Source: Micromonospora saelicesensis
Lineage (GTDB): Bacteria > Actinomycetota > Actinomycetes > Mycobacteriales > Micromonosporaceae
Reading direction: 5' to 3'
Assembly (NCBI RefSeq): GCF_900091575.1
Contig: NZ_FMCR01000002.1
Span: 713,760-777,759, forward strand
Length of the DNA: 64,000 nucleotides
A model generated the notes under the pieces. That model worked only from the letters and a program-made list of their open reading frames with translations. It was not told where the DNA came from and ran no database searches. Of this stretch, positions 26,242 to 35,389 are shown piece by piece. A program made the position numbers and the translations under genes. Positions within the stretch are counted from its first letter, which is position 1. Each line of letters opens with the position of its first letter.

Positions 26242-28206
26242 TCAGCTCGCCGGGCCGGTCTCCCGGCGGCCGGGATCCCGATGGTGGTACTCGGGGCGGA
26301 GCTTCGCGCTCGCGAACGCCGACTTCACCGCCGCCGAGAGCGCGGCGATGTCGTACGCGCCGTGGTGCCGCCGGCCGTTGATGAAGAAGGTCGGGGTGCC
26401 GGTGACGCCGCTGAGGTCGGCGGAGTCGACGTCCTCGGCGATCCGGTCCACGCCCATCCGCTTCACCATGTGTTCCCGGAACCCGTCCAGGTCCAGGCCG
26501 AGCTGTTCGGCGTAACCGAGCAGGTCAGTGGGGTTGAGAGCGTCCTGGTGGGCGAGCAGCAGGTCGTGCATCTCCCAGAACGCGCCCTGCTCCCCCGCTG
26601 CCTCGGCCGCCTCGGCGGCGAGCTGGGCATGGGGGTGGACGTCGGTGAGCGGCAGGTGCCGCCAGACGTACCGGATGTTGGCGAAGTCCGCCAGCAGCTC
26701 CCGGACCACCGGCTCGGCCTGCCCGCAGTAGGGGCACTCGAAGTCGCCGTACTCCACCACCGTCACCGGGGCCTCAAGCGACCCGCGCAGGTGGTCACGA
26801 TCCGCGTCGACCGGCAGCATCAGGTCGACGATCCCCTCGGCGACGCCCAGCAGCGCGCGGGTCCGCCGCGCCGGCGAGAGCCGTCTGACGGAGCGGAACA
26901 CCAGCCAGGTGACGACTGACGCGCCGAGCGTCGCCACGAGGATGCCGAACTTCGCCTCGTCCAGGGCCGGGCCGCTCAGGGCATGGGTGGCGATCAGGAG
27001 CGCGACGGTGAAGCCGATGCCAGAGATCGTGCCGACCCCCGCGACGGCAACCCAACCGACGGGCGGCCGGAACCGGTTGCCGCTGAGCCGGGTCACCAAC
27101 CATGCGGTGACCACGATCCCGGCGGGCTTGCCGACGACGTACGCGACCACGACCCCCAGGGTGACCGGAGAGGTCACGGCCCGGGCCAGCAGGTCGCCGT
27201 CGATCACGATGCCGACGTTGGCCAGCGCGAACAGTGGCACCACCACGTAGCTCGCCAACGGGTGGTAGAGCGTCTGCAACCGTTCGTTGGGCGACAGCGC
27301 CGAGGTGAGCCCGGCCCGGGCCATCCGGGCGAGTTGCGGGGTGGGCTGTTCCCGAAAGAGGCGGAACTGATCGCTGGCCCGCTGTAGATCGCTGCGGCCG
27401 GGAGCGTAGGCGTAGGTCAGCAACCCCATCACCAGGCCCACGGCGACCGGGTCGACACCGGACATCGAGACGGCGAGCCAGGCCCCCACCCCGAGCAGCG
27501 CGTAGACCGGCCCGAACCGCACCCCGAAGCCCCGGACGAGCAGGACGACGCCGAAGATCGCCGCCGCGACGATCAGCGCCGTCAGCGAGGGGTGGTGCGG
27601 GTACGCGATGGCCAGCACCGCGATCGCCACCACGTCGTCGACGACTGCGACGGTCAGCAGGAAACCACGCAGCCGTTCCGAGAAGCGTGGCCCGAAGACG
27701 GCCAGCGCTCCGAGTGCGAGCGCCGTGTCGGTGGCCATCACCGCACCCCAGCCCGCCGCGGTGGTGTGCCCGGCGTTGATGGCGAGGTAGATCGCGATCG
27801 GCACGAGCATGCCGCCGACCCCGGCCAGCATCGGCAACGCCAGGCGACGCCGCTCCCGCAACTCGCCGATGTCGAACTCGCGGCGCAACTCCAGCCCCGC
27901 GACCAGGAAGAAGAACGTCATCAGGCCGCTGTTGATCCAGAAACGGACGTCATGTGACACCCGCCAGTCGCCGAGCTGGATCGAGAATGAGGTCTCCCAG
28001 ACCGACTCGTACGACGACACGTGCAGGTTCGCCCAGACCAGAGCCACCACCGCGGCGATCAGCACCACCCGCGCGCCGCCGGTCTCGGTACGCAGGAACG
28101 CGCGCAGCGGAGCGTTGAACCGCCTGTCCCAGACGGTCCGGCTGGTCCAGCCCCGGGGCGTGTTGTCGCTGGTCACGGGAACAATCTTCGTCGACCTGAC
28201 CGTCAC
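26242..28206 (-). CDS. nhaA: NhaA Na+/H+ antiporter fused to a C-terminal thioredoxin/DsbA-like domain
   Basis: The protein has 654 residues. Residues about 30-440 are NhaA, with about 12 helices, A-T-D-T-A-L-A-L-G (unwound TM4 region) and the ion-binding V-V-D-D-V-V-A-I. Residues about 450-640 are a DsbA/thioredoxin-like domain with active-site C-P-Y-C and the cis-Pro loop G-V-T-G-T-P-T-F-F. Such fusions are known in actinobacteria, but what the redox domain does is not. Start: GTG at 28206, or GTG at 28176; neither has a clear Shine-Dalgarno. It follows tctA by 13 bp and could be read through from it. Confidence 0.88.
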   Translation of the reverse strand: MTVRSTKIVPVTSDNTPRGWTSRTVWDRRFNAPLRAFLRTETGGARVVLIAAVVALVWANLHVSSYESVWETSFSIQLGDWRVSHDVRFWINSGLMTFFFLVAGLELRREFDIGELRERRRLALPMLAGVGGMLVPIAIYLAINAGHTTAAGWGAVMATDTALALGALAVFGPRFSERLRGFLLTVAVVDDVVAIAVLAIAYPHHPSLTALIVAAAIFGVVLLVRGFGVRFGPVYALLGVGAWLAVSMSGVDPVAVGLVMGLLTYAYAPGRSDLQRASDQFRLFREQPTPQLARMARAGLTSALSPNERLQTLYHPLASYVVVPLFALANVGIVIDGDLLARAVTSPVTLGVVVAYVVGKPAGIVVTAWLVTRLSGNRFRPPVGWVAVAGVGTISGIGFTVALLIATHALSGPALDEAKFGILVATLGASVVTWLVFRSVRRLSPARRTRALLGVAEGIVDLMLPVDADRDHLRGSLEAPVTVVEYGDFECPYCGQAEPVVRELLADFANIRYVWRHLPLTDVHPHAQLAAEAAEAAGEQGAFWEMHDLLLAHQDALNPTDLLGYAEQLGLDLDGFREHMVKRMGVDRIAEDVDSADLSGVTGTPTFFINGRRHHGAYDIAALSAAVKSAFASAKLRPEYHHRDPGRRETGPAS

Positions 28207-28219
28207 GTGGTCCGGATTG

Positions 28220-29722
28220 CTACTCCTCCGCGAAGACGACAGCGCGGCGCCGGCGGATCGACGGGAGGACGGCGGCGACGAGCGCGACGACGGCCAGGAC
28301 CAGCAGCGCGGCGGAGATCGGCCGGGTCACGAAGACCGACGGGTCGCCACGGGAGATGATGAGCGCGCGGCGCAGGTTCTCCTCCAGCAGCGGCCCGAGG
28401 ACGAAGCCGAGCAGCAGGGGCGCCGGCTCGCAGCCGCACTTGATCAGGACGTAGCCCAGGATCCCGAAGAACGCGATGGCGTAGACGTCGTACGCGTTGA
28501 AGTTCAGCGAGTAGGTGCCGATCGCCGCGAACAGGATGATCATCGGGAAGAGCACCTGGTACGGGATGCGCAGCATGCGCACCCAGAGGCCGATCAGCGG
28601 CAGGTTCAGCAGCAGCAGGAGCACGTTGCCGATCCACATCGACGCGATCAGGCCCCAGAACAGCGCCGGCTCGTCGTTGATGACGTTCGGGCCCGGGGTG
28701 ATGCCGTGAACGATGAACGCGCCGATCATCAGCGCCATCACCGGGTGGGCGGGCAGGCCCAGGGTGAGCAGCGGAATGAACGACGTCTGCGCGGCGGCGT
28801 TGTTCGCCGACTCGGGGCCGGCGACGCCCTCGATCGCGCCCCGCCCGAACTCCTGCGGCCGCTTCGAGATGCGCTTCTCGACCGCGTACGAGGTGAACGA
28901 GGCGAGCACGTGGCCGCCGCCGGGCAGCACACCGAGCGCGGCGCCGAGACCGGTGCCCCGCAGGATCGGGGCGACGATCCGACGCCGGTCCTCCCGGGTC
29001 GGCCAGAGGTTGGTCACCTTGCTGACGATCGCCGTACGGGTCTGCTCGTTCTCCAGGTTGCGCAGGATCTCGGCCACCCCGAACAGGCCCACGGCGACCG
29101 ACACGAAGTCGATGCCGCCGTACAGCTCGCGCTGCTCGAACACGAAGCGGGGCGTACCGGTGTAGATGTCCTGGCCGACAGTGCCGAGCAGCACGCCGAG
29201 CGCGATCATCGCCAGTGCCTTGAGCGCCGTGCCCCGCGCCAGCGCGATCGACACGAGCAGGCCGAACAGCACGAGTGAGAAGTAGTCGGCCGGGCCGAAC
29301 TTCAACGCGACACTGGCCAGGGGTGGGGCCGCGGCGGCCAGCGCCACGGTGGCGACCGTACCCGCGACGAAGGACCCGATCGCCGCGGCCGCCAGGGCGG
29401 GGCCGGCCCGGCCCTGGCGGGCCATCTCGTGCCCGTCCAGCGCGGTGACCGCCGCGGACGACTCACCGGGCAGGTTGATCAGGATGGCGGTCGTCGAGCC
29501 GCCGTACTGTGCCCCGTAGTAGATGCCGGCCAGCATGATCAGCGCGGTGACCGGCTCGAAGCTGAACGTGATCGGCAGCAGCATCGCCACCGTGGCCGTG
29601 GGCCCGATGCCGGGCAGCACGCCGACCGCGGTCCCGAGCAGCACTCCCACGAAGCAGTAGAGGACGTTCTGGACCAGCAGGGCCGTCGAGAAGCCCAGCG
29701 CGAGGTTGTCGAGGAGTTCCAT
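28220..29722 (-). CDS. tctA: Tripartite tricarboxylate transporter large membrane subunit TctA
   Basis: The 500-residue protein has about 12 membrane helices. The TctA signature [13 protein letters not shown] lies near residues 38-50, with G-A-Q-Y-G-G-S-T and [10 protein letters not shown] in the body. It is the large permease of a solute-binding-protein-dependent secondary transporter for citrate-like carboxylates. Gene order TctC-TctB-TctA on the minus strand is standard. Exact substrate unknown. Confidence 0.92.
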   Translation of the reverse strand: MELLDNLALGFSTALLVQNVLYCFVGVLLGTAVGVLPGIGPTATVAMLLPITFSFEPVTALIMLAGIYYGAQYGGSTTAILINLPGESSAAVTALDGHEMARQGRAGPALAAAAIGSFVAGTVATVALAAAAPPLASVALKFGPADYFSLVLFGLLVSIALARGTALKALAMIALGVLLGTVGQDIYTGTPRFVFEQRELYGGIDFVSVAVGLFGVAEILRNLENEQTRTAIVSKVTNLWPTREDRRRIVAPILRGTGLGAALGVLPGGGHVLASFTSYAVEKRISKRPQEFGRGAIEGVAGPESANNAAAQTSFIPLLTLGLPAHPVMALMIGAFIVHGITPGPNVINDEPALFWGLIASMWIGNVLLLLLNLPLIGLWVRMLRIPYQVLFPMIILFAAIGTYSLNFNAYDVYAIAFFGILGYVLIKCGCEPAPLLLGFVLGPLLEENLRRALIISRGDPSVFVTRPISAALLVLAVVALVAAVLPSIRRRRAVVFAEE

Positions 29723-29742
29723 GCCTCAATCCGGTTGCCGCG

Positions 29743-30204
29743 TCAGAGGCCCAGCCAGGGGCCCCACAGCGGGATCCGCAGCTGAAGTCCGACGACGAAG
29801 ATGAGCGTGCTGGCCACTGTCAGCCCGGCGGCCACTGCCACCGCCGTGAGCAGCCGTACGCGTGCGCTGGCCAGGGTGGTGAGCAGTGCGGTCACCGCCG
29901 TCGTCGGTACGAACCCGAGTCGCCGGATGGTGAACCCGAAGAACAGGACCGCGAGCACGATGACGGCGACCGCCCGCCATGGGATCGGCCCGAACGAGAT
30001 CACCTCACCGGCGATGAGGCCCTTGCCGGCGATCGCCAGGCCCAGGGCGACCACGGCCACACCGACCAGCAGCGGGAAGGCGCCCGGGCCCATCCGTGTC
30101 GGGGTGCCCAGCTCGTAGCCGAGCGCCCCCACCACGAATGCGCCACCGATCAGGACGAAGATCCCCCCGGCGAGGACGTCCGGGAACGACCGACGGCGCT
30201 CCAC
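29743..30204 (-). CDS. tctB: Tripartite tricarboxylate transporter small membrane subunit TctB
   Basis: The 153-residue protein has four membrane helices and the usual poor conservation of TctB. The GTG at 30204 is chosen: it begins 1 nt after the TctC stop with CTGAGG in front. A longer reading from 30234 would overlap tctC by 29 nt. Confidence 0.85.
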   Translation of the reverse strand: MERRRSFPDVLAGGIFVLIGGAFVVGALGYELGTPTRMGPGAFPLLVGVAVVALGLAIAGKGLIAGEVISFGPIPWRAVAVIVLAVLFFGFTIRRLGFVPTTAVTALLTTLASARVRLLTAVAVAAGLTVASTLIFVVGLQLRIPLWGPWLGL

Positions 30205-30205
30205 C

Positions 30206-31228
30206 TCAGGAGACCTTGACCCCGGAGTCGGCAATGATCTTCGCCCAGGTGCCGAGCTGCTCGTCGAGCTTCGCCCGGTGCGCCTCCGGGGTCGCGTCTT
30301 GGGCCGGGACCGGCGCGGTGCCCAGCTTGGCCATCTGGTCGATGACCCCCTGGTCGGCCAGCGCCACCTTCAACGCCTCGGAGAGCTTCTGGACGATCTC
30401 CGGCGGCGTGTCGGCCGGAACGTAGAGACCGTGCCACACGCTGACCTTCAGCTGCGGCAACCCGGCCTCGGTGGTGGTGGGCAGGTCGGGAAGGCTCTTC
30501 ACCCGCTCGGGCGTGGTGACCGCGTACGCCTTCACCTTTCCCGCGGCGATCTGGCCGCTGGTGTTCGTCGTCTGGTCGCACATGAAGTCGACCTGCCCGC
30601 CGACGAGGTCGGTCAGCGCAGGACCGGTGCCCTGGTACGGGACCTCCTGGAGCTTCACACCGGTGGTGCTCTGGAACAGCAGACCGCACAGGTGCGACGC
30701 GGCGCCGATACCGGCGTTGGCCAGCGTGACCTTGTTGGCGTTCGCCTTCACGTGGGTCACCAGGTCCTGGAGTGTCGCTGGCGCGAAGTCCTTGCGGGCG
30801 ACGATCGTCATCGGCACCTCGGTGACGAGCCCGACCGTCTCGAAGTCCTCCAGGGGCTTGTAGCCCAGGCTCTTGTAGAGGGCGGGCGCCGTCGACATGC
30901 CGATGTGGTGCATGAGCACTGTGTAGCCGTCGGGCTTGGCCCGCGCGACATCGCCGGCGCCGACCGTCCCGCCAGCACCCTCGACGTTCTGGACGACGAT
31001 CTTGCCGCCGAGCTTCGCGGCCATCGGCCCGGCGATCATCCGGGTGACAGTGTCCGTCGGGCCACCCGCGCTGAACGGCACGACGATCGTGACGTTCGCG
31101 TCCGGGTAGTTCGCGGCGTCCCCTCCGCCGGCGGCACCCCCGTTACCCGAACAGGCGGCGGTGAGCGCGACGACACCGATCGCGGCGATCATCCGCGCAG
31201 TGGCCCGGTACCTGCTGGTCGTTCGCAT
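30206..31228 (-). CDS. tctC: Tripartite tricarboxylate transporter substrate-binding lipoprotein TctC
   Basis: This 340-residue protein has an N-terminal signal with lipobox T-A-A-C (Cys26). Family segments include V-P-F-S-A-G-G-P-T-D-T-V and N-A-G-I-G-A-A-S-H-L, as in Bug/TctC receptors that capture carboxylates outside the cell. The ATG at 31228 follows GGGGAGG. It is divergent from the OmpR-type regulator. Confidence 0.92.
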   Translation of the reverse strand: MRTTSRYRATARMIAAIGVVALTAACSGNGGAAGGGDAANYPDANVTIVVPFSAGGPTDTVTRMIAGPMAAKLGGKIVVQNVEGAGGTVGAGDVARAKPDGYTVLMHHIGMSTAPALYKSLGYKPLEDFETVGLVTEVPMTIVARKDFAPATLQDLVTHVKANANKVTLANAGIGAASHLCGLLFQSTTGVKLQEVPYQGTGPALTDLVGGQVDFMCDQTTNTSGQIAAGKVKAYAVTTPERVKSLPDLPTTTEAGLPQLKVSVWHGLYVPADTPPEIVQKLSEALKVALADQGVIDQMAKLGTAPVPAQDATPEAHRAKLDEQLGTWAKIIADSGVKVS

Positions 31229-31358
31229 ACGGCGACCTCCCCATCAACGCATGGACATCCCTCGGCGCGTTAGTGGCCCCCAGTCTCGGCTGGTCGGGGC
31301 CCGGATGGTGTCAGAAAAATCCCAAGAACCGGGCCGGCACGAGCACCGATCCGGGCCG

Positions 31359-31364
31359 TACACT
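31359..31364 (+). promoter_or_regulatory. -10 element of a leaderless response-regulator transcript
   Basis: TACACT ends 8 nt before the ATG at 31373; no Shine-Dalgarno precedes that ATG. The 144-bp divergent region (31229-31372) must also hold the tctCBA promoter and is the natural place for the regulator to bind. Confidence 0.45.
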
Positions 31365-31372
31365 TCGCCGGT

Positions 31373-32056
31373 ATGCGGATAACCGTCATCGAGGATGACG
31401 ACCGCGTGGCGCGGGGTCTGGTGACCGTCCTGACCCAGGCGGGCTTCGAGGTTCACCGCGTCGCCACCGCCGCGGAAGCCGAGCGCGCCGCGCCGTCCGA
31501 CGTGGTCCTCGTCGACCTGGGTCTGCCCGACGGCGACGGGCTCGACGTGATCCGCAAGCTGCGTGACCACCCGCAGACCGCCGTCATCGCGGTGACCGCG
31601 CGATCCGAGGAGCACGAGCGGGTCCGTGGCCTGCGCGCCGGCGCCGACGACTACATCGTCAAACCGTTCGGCATCCCCGAGTTACTCGCCCGGATCGACG
31701 CCGTCCTGCGGCGCACCCGGGCCGCTCGCGCCCTCGGCCAGGCCGACGAGCCACTCGTCCTCGGCCCGATGCGGATCGGCGTCGGCACCCGAGAGGTCAC
31801 CGTCGACGGCGCGCTCGTGTCGTTGACCCGCAAGGAGTTCGAACTGCTCCTGCTCCTGGCCCGGCGGGCACCCAACGTGGTCAGCCGTGACGTCATCCTC
31901 GACCAGATCTGGGGCGCGTCCTGGGAGTCGTCGAGCCGCACCCTGGACACCCACATCGCGGCGCTACGGCACAAGCTGGGGCCGGACGTGGTCATCCGGA
32001 CCGTCCACGGCGTCGGCTATCGGCTGCTGGCCGACCAGCCGGAGCTGATCGGCTGA
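31373..32056 (+). CDS. OmpR-family response regulator (TctD-like)
   Basis: The protein has 227 residues: receiver domain with E-D-D-D near the start and phosphoacceptor Asp48 in V-L-V-D-L-G-L-P, then a winged-helix OmpR DNA-binding domain (about 130-225, T-R-K-E-F-E-L-L, L-D-T-H-I-A-A-L-R). It is 4 bp upstream of its kinase and divergent from tctCBA, the same arrangement as TctDE with TctCBA, so it is the probable activator of tricarboxylate uptake. Confidence 0.92.
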   Translation: MRITVIEDDDRVARGLVTVLTQAGFEVHRVATAAEAERAAPSDVVLVDLGLPDGDGLDVIRKLRDHPQTAVIAVTARSEEHERVRGLRAGADDYIVKPFGIPELLARIDAVLRRTRAARALGQADEPLVLGPMRIGVGTREVTVDGALVSLTRKEFELLLLLARRAPNVVSRDVILDQIWGASWESSSRTLDTHIAALRHKLGPDVVIRTVHGVGYRLLADQPELIG

Positions 32057-32060
32057 CCGC

Positions 32061-33476
32061 GTGCACCGCCGGCTGCTCGTCGTCCTGGTCCCCCTCGCCG
32101 TGCTGCTCGTCGCGGCGCTCGGAGTGCCGCTCAGCATCACCGTGGCCGAACGCGAGATGCAGGAGACCTACGTCAACCGTCTCAACGACGTCGGCCGGTT
32201 CGCCTCACTGGCCGAGACCGCGCTGTCGACCGGCCGCACCGAGGCGTTGCAGCAGGAGCTGACGCGGTACCACGAGCTCTACGGCATCCCGGTCGCGCTG
32301 ATCGACACGTCGGGCGCGGTGCTGCTCGGGCCGGCCGACGCGTACCAGAAGGCGGCGCGCACCGAGGCGGCGTTGCCCCGGATCGTGACCGCAGCGCTTG
32401 CCGGCGCGCGCTCCGAACCGTCCTGGGAGTGGGCGCCGTGGGACGACTCCGCACTCGTCGTGGCGGAACCGGTCGGCCGGGACAGTGAGGTCGTCGGCGC
32501 CGTCGTGACCATCTCCGACCTGTCCCGCACGCGCGAGCTCATCCTCATACGCTGGGCCCGGCTGGCCGGGCTCGGGCTGCTGCCGTTGCTCGCGCTGACG
32601 GCCGTCGCCTGGCCGGTGTCGGCGTGGGTGCTGCGGCCGGTGCGCAAACTCGACGCGGCGACCTCGCGGATCTCCGAGGGCGACCTGACCATCCGCGCCG
32701 ACGCCGAGGCCGGCCCGATCGAGCTGCGACGGCTGGCACGGTCGTTCAACACCATGATGGACGCCGTCGAGAACGCCGCCCAGCGCCAGCGCGCCTTCGT
32801 CTCCGACGCGTCACACCAGCTACGCAACCCGTTGACCAGCCTGAGGCTCGCCGTGGAGAGCCTCGCACCACACCTGCGGGCCGACGGCGACGGGCAGCAG
32901 GTGTACGACGTCGCCGTCGACGAGCTGAAGGCGATGCAGCGGATGCTGAACTCGCTGCAGGCCAGCGCGCGGATGGAGAGCCTCCGCACGGCGTCACCGG
33001 TGGACCTCGACGAGGTGCTGGCGACCCGGGTGGACCGGTGGCATGCCCTGACGGCCACGGCCGGGCAGACCCTGACTGTCGACGTACCCCCGGGGTTGCG
33101 GTTGTTGGAGCCACCGGGCGGCCTGGGAAGCATCCTGGACGAGCTGATCAGCAACGCGTTGCGGCTGTCCGACGCGCAGGCCGTCGAGGTGACCGCTGGC
33201 GCCGGCGACGGAGCCGTGGTCACTGTCGCCGTCCGCGACGACGGTCAGGGCATCGACGTGTCCGAGCGGGCCCAGGCGTTGCAACGGTTCTGGCGCTCAC
33301 CTCGGCACCAGAACGTGTCCGGGACCGGCCTGGGCCTGGCGATCTGCGCAAACCTCATCGGGTCGGCCGGCGGTGAGCTGCGGCTGGAGGAAGGGCTGCC
33401 GCGTCCGGACGGCTCCGGGCACGGGCTCGCCGCGGTGGTGGTGTTGCCGGTGGCTCCCGCGTCCGCGCCGGTCTGA
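32061..33476 (+). CDS. Sensor histidine kinase (TctE-like)
   Basis: The 471-residue protein has a first membrane helix at about 5-27, an extracytoplasmic sensor domain, a second helix at about 165-190, then HAMP, HisKA with phosphoacceptor His252 in S-D-A-S-H-Q-L-R-N-P-L and HATPase_c (N-box E-L-I-S-N-A, D-D-G-Q-G-I, G-T-G-L-G-L-A-I). The GTG start is 4 bp after the regulator. It probably senses the extracellular carboxylate or its loaded binding protein. Confidence 0.92.
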   Translation: MHRRLLVVLVPLAVLLVAALGVPLSITVAEREMQETYVNRLNDVGRFASLAETALSTGRTEALQQELTRYHELYGIPVALIDTSGAVLLGPADAYQKAARTEAALPRIVTAALAGARSEPSWEWAPWDDSALVVAEPVGRDSEVVGAVVTISDLSRTRELILIRWARLAGLGLLPLLALTAVAWPVSAWVLRPVRKLDAATSRISEGDLTIRADAEAGPIELRRLARSFNTMMDAVENAAQRQRAFVSDASHQLRNPLTSLRLAVESLAPHLRADGDGQQVYDVAVDELKAMQRMLNSLQASARMESLRTASPVDLDEVLATRVDRWHALTATAGQTLTVDVPPGLRLLEPPGGLGSILDELISNALRLSDAQAVEVTAGAGDGAVVTVAVRDDGQGIDVSERAQALQRFWRSPRHQNVSGTGLGLAICANLIGSAGGELRLEEGLPRPDGSGHGLAAVVVLPVAPASAPV

Positions 33477-33488
33477 CGACCGCCCGGG

Positions 33489-34433
33489 TCAGCGTTTGCG
33501 GTCGCGGAACCAGGCCGCCGCGCCCGGGTGGAGCGGGACCGACGCGGTGGAGATCCCGGTACGCACGTTGATCTGCCACGCCTCCGGAAGGTCCTCGGCG
33601 CCGTCGCGACCAGCGGAGGTGATCGCCCCGGTGTGCCGGAAGACCGTGTCGGTGATGGCGTAGACCAGGTCGTCAGGCAGGTCGTCGCGCGCGAGCAGCA
33701 CGTTCGGTACGGCGACGGTGCGGGTGGCCGGGACGCCGGCGTAGGCGGCCGCGTGGATCATCGCCGGGGCGTAGGGCCCTGGGTACGCCGTGAAGAGCCC
33801 GTCCGCCTGCGCGTCCAACGGAATCAACCGGATCGGATGCCGCTGCGCCAGCTCGGTGATGGCGGGCGTCGGGACGCCGGTCAGTGAGAACATCGCGTCG
33901 ATAGTGCCGTCGCGCAGCGCCCCCGCCGACCCGGCCTGGCTGAGGTTCCAGCCGTCGGCTTTTAGCGGGCCGAGCTTCAGGACCCGCAACGACGTGAACT
34001 CCGTGCCCGAGTCGTGGGCACCGAGGGACACCCGCTTGCCCTCAATGTCTCGAAACTCGCCGATCGCCGAATCGGCCATGACCACAAGATGCAGATGACT
34101 GTCGTAGAGCCGGCAGATCGCCGACAGCCCTCCGGGCGCGCTGCCGTCGCTGATGATCAGCGCATCCAGGCTGGTCAGCCCCAGGTGCACCTCGCCGGCC
34201 CGCAGCATCCGGATGTTGTCGGTGGACGCCCCGCTCGGCACGGTGGTCACCGTGACACCCGGCACCTGCTCGGAGATGTGCTCGGCCAGCGCCCCGCCGA
34301 TCCGCCGGTAGACCGCCCCCGCCGGCCCGGTCGCCAGTCGCAGCTGGACCTCGTCCACCTCAGGCCGCCGTGAACAGCCAACAAGCAGCCCGCTGCCAGC
34401 CAGCAACACCGCCCGCCGACTGAACCGCGTCAT
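33489..34433 (-). CDS. TAXI-family TRAP solute-binding lipoprotein
   Basis: The 314-residue protein has a lipoprotein signal (S-R-R-A-V-L-L-A-G then L-V-G-C, Cys20). The mature part has TAXI-family features: R-L-A-T-G-P-A-G-A-V-Y near the start, S-G-A-S-T-D-N-I, S-L-G-A-H-D-S-G-T and D-A-M-F-S-L-T-G-V-P. TAXI receptors normally feed TRAP transporters, but no TRAP membrane subunit is present in the window. The convergent neighbour is the sensor kinase, so a role as an extracellular co-sensor is possible. Confidence 0.87.
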   Translation of the reverse strand: MTRFSRRAVLLAGSGLLVGCSRRPEVDEVQLRLATGPAGAVYRRIGGALAEHISEQVPGVTVTTVPSGASTDNIRMLRAGEVHLGLTSLDALIISDGSAPGGLSAICRLYDSHLHLVVMADSAIGEFRDIEGKRVSLGAHDSGTEFTSLRVLKLGPLKADGWNLSQAGSAGALRDGTIDAMFSLTGVPTPAITELAQRHPIRLIPLDAQADGLFTAYPGPYAPAMIHAAAYAGVPATRTVAVPNVLLARDDLPDDLVYAITDTVFRHTGAITSAGRDGAEDLPEAWQINVRTGISTASVPLHPGAAAWFRDRKR

Positions 34434-34454
34434 GCCGAGATGATACGGACGCCG

Positions 34455-34548
34455 CCCCCTGCTGCGCCGATCTTGCACTTTCGGTCGTCGAGATGCGGGA
34501 CTCTGCGTCATTTGTCGCGACAGTAAGTGCAAGATCACGCAGAGGGGG
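34455..34548. repeat. Imperfect long inverted repeat (MITE/REP-like)
   Basis: Perfect 12-bp arms GATCTTGCACTT (34469-34480) and AAGTGCAAGATC (34525-34536) are extended outward by imperfect complementarity up to C-rich and G-rich ends (34455-34460, 34543-34548). The 94-bp unit could fold into one stem-loop. It lies between the TAXI gene start and the type VII operon, and could be an intergenic repeat family or a regulatory hairpin. Confidence 0.55.
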
Positions 34549-34659
34549 TCCGGTCTTGTCGACCATCCTGAGGGGGGCATGCACGCAGCGCCACTGGTTG
34601 GTAGCGTGCCGGTGATGTCGGCGGTTGCCGCCGGCAGTGGTCCCCTGGGGAGGGTCGAC

Positions 34660-35058
34660 GTGTGGGCGGACGACGCTGCGCTCGACGCGGCGGAGCGCCG
34701 GCTCGACGAGTGGGAATCGTCGCTCGCCGAGCGGGCTGAACGAGCCAAGACTCTGTCGGCGACGATGCGGGGTCTGACCGGCACCGCCCACAACGCCGAT
34801 CGGACTGTCGACGTCACAGTCGACTCGACTGGCCTGCTGATCGACCTGCGGCTCGACGAACACATCCGGCAACAACCCGCCGCGCACACCGCTCGACAGA
34901 TCCTGGAGACCACCACTGCCGCGCGGGCCGACCTGCTCCGGAAGGTCAGCAACGCAACCACGCAGTCATTGGGCGACGACGCGAGCGCCCAGGCCATCAT
35001 CGACTCGTACCGCAGCCGGCTTCTCGCCGACCAGGGTTCAGACGATGCCCTCCGGTGA
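34660..35058 (+). CDS. YbaB/EbfC-like protein heading the type VII effector operon
   Basis: The 132-residue product has a coiled N-terminal half (A-E-R-R-L-D-E-W-E, A-K-T-L-S-A-T-M-R-G-L) followed by V-D-V-T-V-D-S-T-G-L-L-I-D-L-R-L, the beta core of YbaB-like nucleoid-associated proteins that actinobacteria often encode beside ESX/WXG100 genes. The GTG at 34660 is chosen because GGGGAGGG precedes it at 6-7 nt; in-frame ATGs at 34615 (with a TAGCGT -10 seven bases upstream) and 34579 are alternatives. It overlaps the next gene by 14 bp. A chaperone-like or WXG100-like partner role is inferred. Confidence 0.75.
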   Translation: MWADDAALDAAERRLDEWESSLAERAERAKTLSATMRGLTGTAHNADRTVDVTVDSTGLLIDLRLDEHIRQQPAAHTARQILETTTAARADLLRKVSNATTQSLGDDASAQAIIDSYRSRLLADQGSDDALR

Positions 35059-35389
35059 CGGCATCCAGGTCGACCCGGACGACCTGACCGCCCACGCCGC
35101 ACGCCTCGACCGCTGTGCCAGCAGCCTCGACACCGCCCAGCAGGCAGGCCAGCACGTCCGGTTGGGCACCGACGCCTACGGACAGCTCTGCGCGATGATG
35201 CCGGTGCTGCTCGACGGCCTGCAGCGAACCCTGGTCGACGGCATCGGCGCCGCCGCCGCGTCGGTGCGGGACACCGCCGGCAAGCTGCGGGGCGGAGCGG
35301 ACCGCTACCGAAGCTCCGACGCCCATGCCAAACAGCTACTCGATGGCGTGCGGCAGCGCCAGCTCGATGAGGCGCGGCAGCGCCGGTGA
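35045..35389 (+). CDS. EspC/WXG100-like type VII secretion protein
   Basis: The 114-residue protein is helical with the pattern of ESX-1 secretion-associated proteins (EspC/DUF2580 type): I-Q-V-D-P-D-D-L-T-A-H-A-A-R-L near the N-terminus, then two Ala-rich amphipathic helices, and Y-R-S-S-D near the C-terminus. It overlaps the YbaB-like gene by 14 bp and the effector gene by a GTGA junction. It probably pairs with the effector for export. Confidence 0.8.
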   Translation: MPSGDGIQVDPDDLTAHAARLDRCASSLDTAQQAGQHVRLGTDAYGQLCAMMPVLLDGLQRTLVDGIGAAAASVRDTAGKLRGGADRYRSSDAHAKQLLDGVRQRQLDEARQRR

